64,000 nucleotides of DNA from NCBI GenBank assembly GCA_025350105.1, contig JANXYJ010000147.1, positions 1 through 64,000 of the forward strand, given 5' to 3'. The notes beneath the pieces were generated by a model. It had not been told where the DNA came from. It saw nothing but the letters and a program-made list of their open reading frames with translations, and did no database searches. Made by a program: the position numbers and the translations under genes. Numbering within the stretch: the stretch's first letter is position 1; every line of letters begins with the position of its first letter. The DNA comes from Terriglobia bacterium (GTDB lineage Bacteria; Acidobacteriota; Terriglobia; Bryobacterales; Bryobacteraceae). Shown piece after piece: positions 47,259 to 56,709 of the stretch.

Positions 47259-47507
47259 ATGGACTTCTCGCAAACCATCAAGGCGCTTTATGAAGAACGC
47301 GATCTACTGAACCAGGCCATCGCTACGTTGGAGCGAGTTCACGCCGGAGCGCATCTTCGCCGCCGCGGCCGTCCTCCTAAATGGCTGACAAAGATACGGA
47401 CCGCAGTCGACGAGAACACACCGGCCCAAGCAAGCCCCAAGCGAGAAACTTCCAGTAAAATCGCGCCGCGAAAATCCTCCCCAAAAAAGCCGCTGTTATC
47501 CCGCTGA
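47259..47507 (+). CDS. Small basic protein with AT-hook-like motif
   Basis: An 82-residue protein. The N-terminal helix (DFSQTIKALYEERDLLNQAI) is coiled-coil-like. It is followed by RRRGRPPKW, matching the GRP core of AT-hooks, and a Lys/Ser/Pro-rich tail. Small proteins with an I..L..E...L helix and a GRRGRP block are common in Acidobacteria and may bind DNA. The ribosome site AAGGA precedes the ATG. Its stop overlaps the convergent Rieske gene by 12 bp. Confidence 0.72.
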   Translation: MDFSQTIKALYEERDLLNQAIATLERVHAGAHLRRRGRPPKWLTKIRTAVDENTPAQASPKRETSSKIAPRKSSPKKPLLSR

Positions 47508-47828
47508 AATAGGGCTGCGGACGTCCACCCAAATTTCATCACCCTCAATGCGAACCGGGTATTTGGCCTGTTTTACCGCGTCATCGTAAGCACAGACACC
47601 AGTCTTGTAGTCAAAACGCCACCCATGCCACGGGCACACCAGCAACTCGTGCCGAATCGCTCCCTGGCTCAGCGGGCCGCCCGTGCAAGGGCATTCCCCA
47701 TCCAAACAATGCACCTCTCCGCAAGGTTCGGTGGCATGACAGATGGCGTAATAATGGCCGTCGATCTCCGCTTCCATTACCTCACCGGGAGACAGCGCGG
47801 AAAGCGATCCCACTTTCACAAAAGACAT
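47496..47828 (-). CDS. Rieske-type [2Fe-2S] protein with a substituted ligand
   Basis: A 110-residue small ferredoxin of the Rieske fold, as in the ferredoxin component of oxygenases. The two ligand loops are present: ECPCTGGPLSQG and LVCPWHGWRFDYKTG. Canonical Rieske proteins use Cys-x-His and Cys-x-x-His. Here the first loop is Cys46-Pro-Cys48, so the first histidine is cysteine, while Cys65 and His68 are normal and the 16-residue spacing is kept. If a cluster forms it would have three Cys and one His. Additional cysteines (ICHATEPCGEVHC) lie just before. No oxygenase partner is adjacent. Confidence 0.85.
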   Translation of the reverse strand: MSFVKVGSLSALSPGEVMEAEIDGHYYAICHATEPCGEVHCLDGECPCTGGPLSQGAIRHELLVCPWHGWRFDYKTGVCAYDDAVKQAKYPVRIEGDEIWVDVRSPISAG

Positions 47829-47858
47829 TCTAAAAATTTGAATAGCGAAAATGATAAT

Positions 47859-47900
47859 GGCCGGGAATCCCGTCTACGCCCGTAGAACTGGACCCCGGCC
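47859..47900 (-). terminator. Possible terminator of the ankyrin gene
   Basis: GGCCGGG pairs with CCCGGCC over a 28-base loop, in the region between the ankyrin stop (47918) and the Rieske start. On the minus strand attatcatttt follows, which is T-rich but no clean run. It is a weak call. Confidence 0.3.
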
Positions 47901-47917
47901 GTTTTGGCACTTACTTC

Positions 47918-49423
47918 TTACTTGGGCTGCGCGGTCTTGTTTTCCACGTTTTGCGCCGTCTTGGGGCTGGCCGTTTTATTCAGCAGGGATTGAATCAACG
48001 CCACCGTTTCCGGCCGGGGATCGCGTAGCGCCCCGCCAAAGCCACCCTTACCGTTGGCAACATCCAGCGGTGTGAAGTCCTGCTTATTCTTAACGTCCAG
48101 CTTCGCGCCTTTTTCCACCAGATAGGTGACGATGGAATTGGCCCCACGCAACGCCGCTCCATGCATCGCTGTTTCACCACGATCGGTAGCCGCGTTCACA
48201 TCCAGACCCTGTTCCACGCAAATCTTCACGGCTTCCAGCGCGCTGGCTTCCGTGCTGCGCACTTTATCCGCCCAGCTTACGCCGGCCGCCGCCAGCAGCG
48301 CCGTCAGTCCATCCTTGTTTGCCAGTTTGGCATCCGCGCCTTTGGACAGCAGCAGCCGCATGGTTTCCACGTCGCCGCCGCGGGCCGCCCGCATGAACGC
48401 CGTCGCACCGGCAGCCATGGTCTTGTCGCCTTGGTCCTGCGCGAATTTGTGCAGTTCCACGGTGCCAGTAAGCTGGGCGTTCACTTTCGCGCCCTTGTTC
48501 ACGACGGACTGAACCAGGTCCCATGCCGTCCGTTTGTCGTTCTCTTTCAGCGACGGCCGGGGAGAGTATTCTTCATTCTTGATTTCCACGGCGGTAAACA
48601 ATGCCGTTCGGCCGTCTTTGTTGGCGATGTTCAAATCGGCGCCTTTATCAACCAACGTCTGCGCCAAATCGAAATGTTTATTCAACAGCGAAAGCACCAG
48701 CGGGGTGTTCCCGTCAACATCTTTTTGATTGATATCCGAACCGCCCTCGAGCAACGCCTGGGCGGCTTCCACCTGTCCTTGGCGTGCGGCGAAGGAAAGC
48801 GCCGATAAACCTCCCCGCGAAACGGGAGCCACCGGGCTGCCGGCGGGCAGTTTCGGCAAGGTCGTATCCCGGCTGTCGGAAAGCATCTTCGGATCCGCGC
48901 CTTTGGCCAACAGCAATTTGACGATGTCCGCATGGCCTTCCGATGCAGCCCACATCAAAGCGGTTTGGCCCTTGTAGGATTCCTTTGCGTTCGGCTTGGC
49001 TCCGGCGGCCACCAGCGCTTTCACGGCTTCGCTATTGCCCACGCGCGCCGCCGTCATCAAAACCGTTTCGCCCTCTTCGGTGGTTAGCGTGTTGGCGTCG
49101 GCGCCAGCTTTCAGCAAGCGCTCCACCACTGCGCCGCCAGTGCTGCCCGCCGCCTCGCCAATCGGAGTAACCCCGTACCGGTTGGCCGCTTTCGGATCGG
49201 CGCCCGCCGATAACAAGGCATTCACCATGTTCAAATCGTTCCAGTGCGCGGCCCAATGCAGCGCCGTCGTGCCATCGGTTTCCATGGCCTTGGCATCGGC
49301 CTTTTGGGCCAACTGCGCCGTTACCCCAGCGGAGTTTTTGTTCTTGGCCGCATCAATCAAGCCGTTGCTGCCAGCCAAGGCAGCAATCGAAACAGCGAAG
49401 GTGAGAAAAATTAAGCGTTTCAT
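47918..49423 (-). CDS. Exported ankyrin-repeat protein
   Basis: A 501-residue protein with signal peptide LIFLTFAVSIAALAGS and about ten ankyrin repeats, for example TDGTTALHWAAHWNDLNMVN, ALLSAGADPKAANRYG and TALMWAASEGHADIVKLLLA. Two repeats carry long inserted loops (around the PAGSPVAPVSRGG and NEEYSPRPSLKENDKR segments). The C-terminus is Lys/Thr/Ala-rich. Ankyrin repeats mediate protein-protein contact, so it probably binds another secreted protein. It follows the DUF1552 and DUF1592 genes in the same direction, 23 bp after DUF1552. The ATG at 49423 has AAAGGA upstream. Confidence 0.93.
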   Translation of the reverse strand: MKRLIFLTFAVSIAALAGSNGLIDAAKNKNSAGVTAQLAQKADAKAMETDGTTALHWAAHWNDLNMVNALLSAGADPKAANRYGVTPIGEAAGSTGGAVVERLLKAGADANTLTTEEGETVLMTAARVGNSEAVKALVAAGAKPNAKESYKGQTALMWAASEGHADIVKLLLAKGADPKMLSDSRDTTLPKLPAGSPVAPVSRGGLSALSFAARQGQVEAAQALLEGGSDINQKDVDGNTPLVLSLLNKHFDLAQTLVDKGADLNIANKDGRTALFTAVEIKNEEYSPRPSLKENDKRTAWDLVQSVVNKGAKVNAQLTGTVELHKFAQDQGDKTMAAGATAFMRAARGGDVETMRLLLSKGADAKLANKDGLTALLAAAGVSWADKVRSTEASALEAVKICVEQGLDVNAATDRGETAMHGAALRGANSIVTYLVEKGAKLDVKNKQDFTPLDVANGKGGFGGALRDPRPETVALIQSLLNKTASPKTAQNVENKTAQPK

Positions 49424-49446
49424 GATTCTAGAATCCTTTTCTGGAA

Positions 49447-50790
49447 CTACAGCGACAACAGCCCCGTCGCGTCGCCCACCTTGCCCGCATGCACACCCGC
49501 CACTTCCAGCATGGTAGACAGCAGATTCGCCATCGGGGTTTCGTCCTGCAACTTGATGTGCTGTCCGCCCTTCACCTGGCCACAACCGCCGCCGCCCACA
49601 AACACTGGTAGGGGCGAGTGGTTGTGCACATTGCTGTTGCTCATGCAGCTGCCGTACAGGATCAACGAATGATCCAGCAAAGTGCCGTCGCCGTCCTGAA
49701 TGGTCTTCAGTTTTTCCATCAACCGCGCCACCAGGCTGACGTGATAGGTGTTGATGCGCGTCAGCTTTTCCAGCTTATCGGGATCGTTCTGATGATGGCT
49801 GGTCGGGTGGAACGCTTCCGCGATGCCAATGTTGTTGAAGGTCCGGTAGCTCACCTCGCGCGCCATCATAAAGGTGGACACGCGCGTGATGTCGGCCTGG
49901 AAGGCCAGCGCCATCAGGTCCAGCATCAGCTTCGAGTGTTCTTCGTGATCGTCCGGAATCCCAATGGGAGCCGTCGGCACCGCCACGCTCTTATTGTTAT
50001 TCTGCTTTTCGGCGATCTGAATGCGACGCTCAATTTCGCGAATGTTGTCCAGATATTCGGAAACCTTGTTGCGATCGTTCGCGCCCAAACCATTCGAAAG
50101 CGCCTTCACCTGACCGGTCACCGCGTCCAGAATGCTGCGTTCGCGTTGAATGCGCACCAGCCGTTCTTCGGCGGAGGCGCCGTCGCCAAACAAGCGGTCA
50201 AACACGCCGCGCGGGTTGATTTCCATCGGCATCGGGCTGGTGGGTGTGCGCCAGGAAATCGTGTTCATATAGGTGCAGCTGAAACCCACGTCGCAAGCGC
50301 CCAGCAAGCCGCTGGTATCTTCCGTCGCCAGTTCTAGTGAGGGGAGCGGGGTATCCTGGCCAATTTTCTGCGCGGCCATTTGATCGATGGTCACCCCGGC
50401 GCGCACATCTTCGCCTTCGGTGCGGCGCGGACGGGTCCCGTTCAGCCATACTGCGGGGGAGCGCCCATGGTCGCCCCCGCCATCACCCGGAATTCCGGCG
50501 GCCTGTTTGTGGGCCAGGTTGCTGATGACGGTGACTTGGTCCTGAACATTCTTTAGCGGCATCAGCGTCCGCGAGAGCTTGAAATTACTGCCCTCCTTCA
50601 CGGGAGTCCAGTTGGTCATCACCCCGCCATGGGGGATGTAGCAAAAACCCAAACGCACCTGCGGCTTGGCTGCAGTCTGCGCCAGCGGCGTTTGCGCGGG
50701 GACCATCGAATCCAGCAACGGCAACGCCATGGTGACCCCGGCTGCCCGCATGAATGTGCGGCGGTTAAGATGTTTCTTGGTGATGAACAT
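49447..50790 (-). CDS. DUF1552 family protein
   Basis: A 447-residue exported protein with a twin-arginine signal (NRRTFMRAAGVTMALPLLDS). Family blocks: FCYIPHGGVMTNWTPVKEG, VISNLAHKQAAGIPGDGGGD and HGRSPAVWLNGTRP, LELATEDTSGLLGACDVGFS with CTYMNTISWRTP, and HHQNDPDKLEKLTRINTYHV. DUF1552 proteins are sulfatase-like in fold and usually accompany DUF1592-type proteins in Planctomycetes and Acidobacteria. Their activity is not established. The Tat signal implies folding, probably with cofactor, before export. AAAGGAGCT precedes the ATG. Confidence 0.95.
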   Translation of the reverse strand: MFITKKHLNRRTFMRAAGVTMALPLLDSMVPAQTPLAQTAAKPQVRLGFCYIPHGGVMTNWTPVKEGSNFKLSRTLMPLKNVQDQVTVISNLAHKQAAGIPGDGGGDHGRSPAVWLNGTRPRRTEGEDVRAGVTIDQMAAQKIGQDTPLPSLELATEDTSGLLGACDVGFSCTYMNTISWRTPTSPMPMEINPRGVFDRLFGDGASAEERLVRIQRERSILDAVTGQVKALSNGLGANDRNKVSEYLDNIREIERRIQIAEKQNNNKSVAVPTAPIGIPDDHEEHSKLMLDLMALAFQADITRVSTFMMAREVSYRTFNNIGIAEAFHPTSHHQNDPDKLEKLTRINTYHVSLVARLMEKLKTIQDGDGTLLDHSLILYGSCMSNSNVHNHSPLPVFVGGGGCGQVKGGQHIKLQDETPMANLLSTMLEVAGVHAGKVGDATGLLSL

Positions 50791-50936
50791 TTTCTAGCTC
50801 CTTTAATTTGTAATCCCGATTTCTTACCTTGCAGATCCTGAACAGCCGGCCCCTACAGCTGGCGTAAGCGCCGCAATCCCCGCACGAAAACTTGCCATCT
50901 CGCTCCGACGAAACCACTTATATGCTACCTGAAAAT

Positions 50937-53390
50937 TCAGCGCGCGGCGACCGTCACCGCGTTTGCTGTTCCTGCGGCCACCGAACCCTCCGTGGCCTTC
51001 TTTACCTTCATCTGAAAAGGCGCGCTCTTGATCACGCCCATCAGTATCGACGAAAACTTGTAATTACTTTGCCGTGCATCGCGCAGGATCGCCCGCACCG
51101 TGGACATGTCAGAGTACTCCACACCGCGGCCCAGAGCATAGGTCATCAGCTTTTCGGTAAACACCCCGGCGAAAACTTCCGGACGCGCCGCCAGCGCGTT
51201 GCGCAGATCGGCGGGCTTGCTCACTTTCGTCCCTTCAAACAAGGTCCCGGAAGGATCGATCTTCGCGCCTTCGTCCATATCCCGCCATTGCCCCACAGCG
51301 TCAAAATTTTCCAGCGAAAAACCCAGCGGGTCCATCACTTTATGGCACGCCGCGCAATACGGATTGGCCCGGTGCGCTTCCATCCTCTCCCGCAAGGACG
51401 ACGGTTTGCCCGACTCCGCGCTGGTCTTCAGCGCCGGAACGTTCGGCGGAGGCGCCGGCGGCGGTGTGCCCAACAAATTCGACAAAATCCATTTGCCGCG
51501 CTGCACCGGTGAGGTGCGGGTAGGAACCGAGGTCACGGCCAGAATGCTGGCCTGCCCCAGAATCCCCCGGCGATTTTCGTCGGTCACCGGAACCCGGCGG
51601 AAATCTTCCCCGTAAATGCCCTTCATGCCGTAATGCCGCGCCAGGCGTTCGTTGACAAACGTATAATCACCGTTCATCAGATCCATGATGCTGCGGTCTT
51701 CGGTCAAAATACTTTCAAAGAAAAGTTCGGTTTCCCGGCGCATGGCCTGCCGCAGGTTATCGTCGAAATCCGGAAACGTTTCAAAGTCCGGACTCATGCC
51801 CTTCAGGTTGCGCAGATACAGCCATTGCCCGGCGAAATTTTCCGTCAGCGCCCGGCCCTTGGGATCGGCCACCAGGCGCTTCACCTGCTGCTCCAGCACC
51901 GCGGGGTCTTTCAACTTGCCTTGCGTGGCCAACGTGATCAGTTGCTCGTCCGGAATGGTGCTCCACAGGAAGAAGGAAAGCCGCGACGCCAGTTCCAGGT
52001 CATTCACTTTGTAGGGCACGTCCACCGCTACATTCGGCGGATCTGGCTCAAAGCGGAACAGGAATTCGGGGCTCGCCAGAATCAACTGGATCCCGGCTTC
52101 AATTCCGGCGTCAAAACTCTTGCCTTCGTTCCTGCCTTTTTGGAAGAAGGTCAGCAACTGCTCGGTGTCTTTTTCGGTAACTGGCCGGCGATACGACTTG
52201 CGGGCCAACGCGCTCAAGATCTTTTTGGCGCAGGTCACTTCGTCGAGTCCAGGGGCAGGCCGGCAAATGAAAATCTTCTTACGGCTGGGCGTTTCGCTGA
52301 TGCCCGTCGGATTCAGTGGCCCATTCACGCTCACGCGATCAATCGACAGCTGGCCCTGATAACCCACCGGGTCCACGTTGGAACGCAGAAACGGCTGAAG
52401 AATATCATCTTCCTGGGCTGCGGATTTCTTCAGGAACGTGATCACCACTTCGTGCGGCCCGGCCTTCACCGGAATACGCAACGTCAGGCGCTGGTCCAGA
52501 TTTGAGGCCGACAAACCCGAATTCTCTTCGCTTTCTTTCTCATCTGCCTGCCCGCCAATGCGCACCAGGCCGACCCGTTTTCCATCGATGGCGTATTCCA
52601 CTTCGTTACGATACTTCAGGCCGCGGAAAATGTCCGTGGTTGCCCGCCACATCCGCACCCGGAAAATATATTCGCCGTCCAACTGAAAATTGTGGGTGAA
52701 CTTGATCCCGCCGCGCGTTCCTAGCGGCAGGCCTTCCACATGATCGTCCTGCGAAAGATCCGGGCGCACCCGGTAAGTCGTTGTATCGGCAACAATATTT
52801 TGATTGCCCACCGCCAGCCGCGAAATATTCCACGACGCCGACATGTACCGTTCAATCAGCGCGGGCGAGGTTTTCAGCACATCGGCGATATTGTCAAAAC
52901 CGTAGCTTTCGTCATCATTGGGCAGCAGCGCGGCGCCATCAATATCCAAACCCAAAATCTCTTTGATCGCGTTGGCGTATTCGGTGCGGTTTAGGCGGTG
53001 CAGAGTCGCCCGTCCCGGATTCGGCTTGCTGGCAAGCGTTCGATCCAGCGTCGTTTCCAGGTACGTGGTAAATCCGTCCATGGCCGACTGATCCGGCCGC
53101 GGCATCCCCAGCGGCGGCATCGAGCCCGTGTGAATCTTGCGAATCACCTTTTCCCAGACATCGGCATTAGCCGTGATCTTGGAGGTGTCCAGCGTTTCCA
53201 AACTCAAACCCGCCGTTTTCAGCTTTTCGCTGTGGCAAGTCACGCAGTACTTTTTGACGATCACGCCCGCAGCGGCCGGATCAGCCACGGGCGCTGTCTG
53301 CGGCGCGGCCAAAACCGAACCTGAAAGTGCACCCCAAAGCGTACCCAAAATCCCTACGTATGTGATTCTATTCAAAACAGCTACACCCAT
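50937..53390 (-). CDS. DUF1592/DUF1588/DUF1585 secreted cytochrome-type protein
   Basis: An 817-residue exported protein of the planctomycete-type modular family. After the signal peptide comes a c-type haem site YCVTCHSEKLKTAG (Cys49, Cys52, His53). Then, in order, are DUF1587 (NRTEYANAIKEILGLDIDGA), a carbohydrate-binding-like insert (QLDGEYIFRVRMW, AGPHEVVITFLKKS), DUF1595/1592 (RRPVTEKDTEQLLTFFQKGR, ASRLSFFLWSTIPDE, QWLYLRNLKG), DUF1588 (RGILGQASILAVTSVPTRTS, NLLGTPPPAPPPNVP, CAACHKVMDPLGFSLENFD with a second C-x-x-C-H), and DUF1585 (YALGRGVEYSDM). Proposed to be electron-transfer or polysaccharide-associated enzymes, with no proven reaction. A sigma70-like promoter is upstream. Confidence 0.94.
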   Translation of the reverse strand: MGVAVLNRITYVGILGTLWGALSGSVLAAPQTAPVADPAAAGVIVKKYCVTCHSEKLKTAGLSLETLDTSKITANADVWEKVIRKIHTGSMPPLGMPRPDQSAMDGFTTYLETTLDRTLASKPNPGRATLHRLNRTEYANAIKEILGLDIDGAALLPNDDESYGFDNIADVLKTSPALIERYMSASWNISRLAVGNQNIVADTTTYRVRPDLSQDDHVEGLPLGTRGGIKFTHNFQLDGEYIFRVRMWRATTDIFRGLKYRNEVEYAIDGKRVGLVRIGGQADEKESEENSGLSASNLDQRLTLRIPVKAGPHEVVITFLKKSAAQEDDILQPFLRSNVDPVGYQGQLSIDRVSVNGPLNPTGISETPSRKKIFICRPAPGLDEVTCAKKILSALARKSYRRPVTEKDTEQLLTFFQKGRNEGKSFDAGIEAGIQLILASPEFLFRFEPDPPNVAVDVPYKVNDLELASRLSFFLWSTIPDEQLITLATQGKLKDPAVLEQQVKRLVADPKGRALTENFAGQWLYLRNLKGMSPDFETFPDFDDNLRQAMRRETELFFESILTEDRSIMDLMNGDYTFVNERLARHYGMKGIYGEDFRRVPVTDENRRGILGQASILAVTSVPTRTSPVQRGKWILSNLLGTPPPAPPPNVPALKTSAESGKPSSLRERMEAHRANPYCAACHKVMDPLGFSLENFDAVGQWRDMDEGAKIDPSGTLFEGTKVSKPADLRNALAARPEVFAGVFTEKLMTYALGRGVEYSDMSTVRAILRDARQSNYKFSSILMGVIKSAPFQMKVKKATEGSVAAGTANAVTVAAR

Positions 53391-53456
53391 GTGCCCGACA
53401 ATCCTTCCACCGCTCAATAAAACCTTCCCAAACTACCCGCACGGCTTCGATCTTTA

Positions 53457-53485
53457 TGTATACCGGAACAACCAGCTAAATACAA
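53457..53485 (-). promoter_or_regulatory. Sigma70-like promoter of the DUF1592 gene
   Basis: On the minus strand TTGTAT (53480-53485) and TATACA (53457-53462) are 17 bp apart, 67 bp before the ATG at 53390. This gives the best -35/-10 pair found in the window. Confidence 0.5.
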
Positions 53486-53559
53486 GCGCCAATAGGTACA
53501 GTCCCCAGCAAACTGCCGTCTAAGTCGAATTGGTTTAGCGGTGAACCAAACTGTAGGAC

Positions 53560-56500
53560 CTACCGCCGCCCCGCCAATTCCTGCGCCGTTTCGGCGGGCA
53601 CTGCCTGCGCGTGCGATTTCGTCGCCGATTGGGAACCAAAGGCTCCCCGGAAACTCTCCATATACGTGTACACCACCGGCGTGATGTACAGCGTCAGCAA
53701 TTGCGAAACCAGCAGGCCCCCTACCACCGCCAGCCCCAGCGGCCGCCGCGCTTCCCCACCCGCGCCAATGCCCAGCGCGATCGGCAAAGTGCCCATCAGC
53801 GCCGCCACGCTGGTCATCATAATCGGCCGGAACCGCACCAGACAGGCTTCATAGATGGCGTCCGCAGGTTTGGCCCCGGTGGTGTGCTGATGTTCAATCG
53901 CAAAATCGATCATCATGATGGCGTTCTTCTTCACAATGCCAATCAGCATGATCACGCCCACGAAAGAGTAAATGTTCAGTTCGTCTTTAAACAGCACCAG
54001 GGTCAGCAACGCGCCCAGCGCGGCTGAAGGCAAGCCGGAAAGAATCGTGATGGGGTGAATGAAGCTCTCGTACAAAATCCCCAGCACCATATAGATCACC
54101 AGTACCGCGAACGCCAGCAGCAGCCCCATGCCATTCAATGACGATTGGAACGCCGCGGCGGTCCCCTGGAAAATCGTCGTGATCGACGCCGGCAGCGTCT
54201 GCCGCGCCATCTCCTGCACCCGGTCCACCGCATCACCCAGCGCCACCCCGGGGGCCAGATTGAAAGATAGCGTAGACGATGGCAACTGCCCGAAGTGCGA
54301 AATAATCAACGGGCCCACTCCCGCCCGGAAATTCGCCACCGCGTTCAACGGCACCAGTTTCCCAGTCGTGGCCGAGCGCACATACAACATCCCCATCGCC
54401 GTCGGATCTTTTTGATATTCCGGCTTCAATTCCACAATCACGTAATAGTTGTCCGACGGCGTATAGATGGTGGAAATCTGCGGCTGCCCATAGGCATCGT
54501 TCAGCGCGTTCTCAATCTGATCCTCCGTCACCCCCAATGCCGAGGCGTGGTCGCGATCGATATCCACCGCCAGAATCGGGCTGCGCACCTGCAAATCCGA
54601 GTTCACGTCCACAATGCCTGGAATGGTCCGCATCCGCTGCTCGAACTGCGCAACCGCCGGATACAGCACCGCCGTATCATCCGCCTGCAGCGTCACCTGA
54701 TATAAACTGCGGCTTTGCTGCCCGCCAATGCGCACCAGCGGAGGATTGGTGAAAAACGTCCGCACGCCCGGCAGCGCGTTCAACTTGGGACGCAATTCAT
54801 CAATCACCTGCTCCGGCGTCAACGTCCGTTCGCTGCGCCTTTTCAACAGCACGAAGACCCGGCCCAGGTTCATCGATGCGCTGAAGTTGCCGCCCACAAA
54901 CGACGACAACTCCTCCACGTTCGGATCCGCCGCGACGATTTTGGCCACCGCCTGCTGCTGTTCCTTCATGGCTTCGAACGAGATGTCCTGCCGCGCCTCG
55001 GTCTGCCCTTGCAGTTGGCGTGTATCGGTGGGAGGAATGAAGCCACGCGGAACAACGCTCACCAGATACACCGTGCCCACCAGCGTGCCCACGGCAACAA
55101 CCAGCATCACCGGCCGCTGCCGCATCACCCCGCGCAGAGTCCATGCATAAAGTGACCGCACCGCCTCGAACATCTTTTCAGTAGCATTGAACAGCGCCCC
55201 ATGTTTTTCGGTGGGCGGACGCAAATAGCGGCTGCACAGCATCGGCGTGAGACTCACCGACACCAGGCCCGAAATCAGAATCGCCACAATGATGGTCACC
55301 GCAAATTCGTGGAACAGGCGGCCAATAATGCCGCTCATGAACATCACCGGAAGGAACACCGCCGCCAGTGACAGCGTCATCGAAACCACCGTAAAACCGA
55401 TTTCGCGCGCTCCCTCGTACGCCGCCGTCACGCGGTCCTTGCCCATTTCCATGTGCCGGACGATATTCTCCAGCACCACAATCGCATCGTCCACCACAAA
55501 ACCCACCGATAGCGTCAACGCCATCATCGACAGGTTGTCCATCGTGTAGCCCAACGCATACATGGCCGCAAACGTCCCAATCACCGAAATGGGCAGCGCC
55601 AGGCCGGGAATGACGGTGGCGGAAACGTTGCGCAGGAAAATGAAGATCACCAGAATCACCAGCCCGATGGTCAACAGCAGCGTCAGCTTGATGTCGTTCA
55701 TCTGATCCAGAATCGGCTCCGTGCGGTCGGTGGTAATTCGCAGCTTGATCGACGGAGGCAACTGCGTGCTCAGCGTGCCCAGCAGCGCCTTCACCCGGTT
55801 GGCCACTTCCACCGTGTTGGTGCCTGGTTGGCGCAAAACCGAAACTCCAATATTGCGAACGCCTTCGGTCTCGCCGCCCAGCCAGCCCCAACTGGCGGTT
55901 TTGTCATTCTGAAACCCGTCGATCACGCGCCCCAGGTCCTTCAAGCGCACCGCCGCGCCCCCGCGGTAAGCCACAATCATGTCGCGATAGGCCTCTGCGT
56001 TCAGCAATTGGCCGTTCGCCTGCACAGTGAACATTTGGCTGCTGCCCCACAACGCCCCCGTGGGTTTGTTCACGTTGTGCTTGGCCAGCGCCTGTTCCAC
56101 TTCGTCGATCCCTATCGCGCGCGAGTGCAGCAAGTTCGGATCCAGCTGCGCATGCACCGCCCACTTCTGCGCCCCAATCACATTCACCTGCGCCACGCCG
56201 CTTAACATGGACATGCGCTGCGCCATGATGGTTTCCACATATTGATCCAGCGTGATCAACGGTAGCGTCGTGGACGACGCGGTGATAAACATGATGGGCT
56301 GGTCCGCCGGATTCACCTTGGTCACCACCGGAGGCGCCGGCATCCCCGGCGGCAACTTCCGCGCCGCCGCCGCAATGGCGTTCTGCACGTCCTGCGCCGC
56401 CGCGTCAATGTCGCGGTCCAACGTGAACTGAATGGTGATGCTGGACGACCCGATACTGGACGTCGACGTCATCGTGTCGATGCCCGGCACTGTGGCAAAC

Positions 56501-56709
56501 TGGCGCTCCAGCGGCGTCGCCACCGAGGACGCCATGGTATCCGGATTCGCTCCCGGCAGCGCCGCGCTTACCTGCAGCGTAGGGAAATCGATATTCGGCA
56601 AGTCGCTTACCGGCAAATTACGATAGCCGGCAATCCCGAACAGGATGATGCCGATCATCACCAGCGCGGTCATTACCGGACGGCGGATGAAAAGGCCGGT
56701 TACATTCAT
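53560..56709 (-). CDS. RND-family multidrug efflux permease (HAE1/MdtC-like)
   Basis: A 1049-residue inner-membrane pump subunit. It has 12 membrane helices in two halves with large periplasmic loops. Signatures: VTGLFIRRPVMTALVMIGII, DFPTLQVSAALPGANPDTMA, VATPLERQFATVPGIDTMTS, helix-4 pair GFVVDDAIVVLEN with the proton-relay Asp-Asp, and helix-10 Lys in VGVIMLIGIVKKNAIMMID. This fits AcrB/MdtB/MdtC-type exporters rather than the heavy-metal CzcA type. No membrane-fusion protein or outer-membrane channel gene is adjacent, so partners must be elsewhere. GCAGGAGAAT directly precedes the ATG. Confidence 0.96.
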   Translation of the reverse strand: MNVTGLFIRRPVMTALVMIGIILFGIAGYRNLPVSDLPNIDFPTLQVSAALPGANPDTMASSVATPLERQFATVPGIDTMTSTSSIGSSSITIQFTLDRDIDAAAQDVQNAIAAAARKLPPGMPAPPVVTKVNPADQPIMFITASSTTLPLITLDQYVETIMAQRMSMLSGVAQVNVIGAQKWAVHAQLDPNLLHSRAIGIDEVEQALAKHNVNKPTGALWGSSQMFTVQANGQLLNAEAYRDMIVAYRGGAAVRLKDLGRVIDGFQNDKTASWGWLGGETEGVRNIGVSVLRQPGTNTVEVANRVKALLGTLSTQLPPSIKLRITTDRTEPILDQMNDIKLTLLLTIGLVILVIFIFLRNVSATVIPGLALPISVIGTFAAMYALGYTMDNLSMMALTLSVGFVVDDAIVVLENIVRHMEMGKDRVTAAYEGAREIGFTVVSMTLSLAAVFLPVMFMSGIIGRLFHEFAVTIIVAILISGLVSVSLTPMLCSRYLRPPTEKHGALFNATEKMFEAVRSLYAWTLRGVMRQRPVMLVVAVGTLVGTVYLVSVVPRGFIPPTDTRQLQGQTEARQDISFEAMKEQQQAVAKIVAADPNVEELSSFVGGNFSASMNLGRVFVLLKRRSERTLTPEQVIDELRPKLNALPGVRTFFTNPPLVRIGGQQSRSLYQVTLQADDTAVLYPAVAQFEQRMRTIPGIVDVNSDLQVRSPILAVDIDRDHASALGVTEDQIENALNDAYGQPQISTIYTPSDNYYVIVELKPEYQKDPTAMGMLYVRSATTGKLVPLNAVANFRAGVGPLIISHFGQLPSSTLSFNLAPGVALGDAVDRVQEMARQTLPASITTIFQGTAAAFQSSLNGMGLLLAFAVLVIYMVLGILYESFIHPITILSGLPSAALGALLTLVLFKDELNIYSFVGVIMLIGIVKKNAIMMIDFAIEHQHTTGAKPADAIYEACLVRFRPIMMTSVAALMGTLPIALGIGAGGEARRPLGLAVVGGLLVSQLLTLYITPVVYTYMESFRGAFGSQSATKSHAQAVPAETAQELAGRR

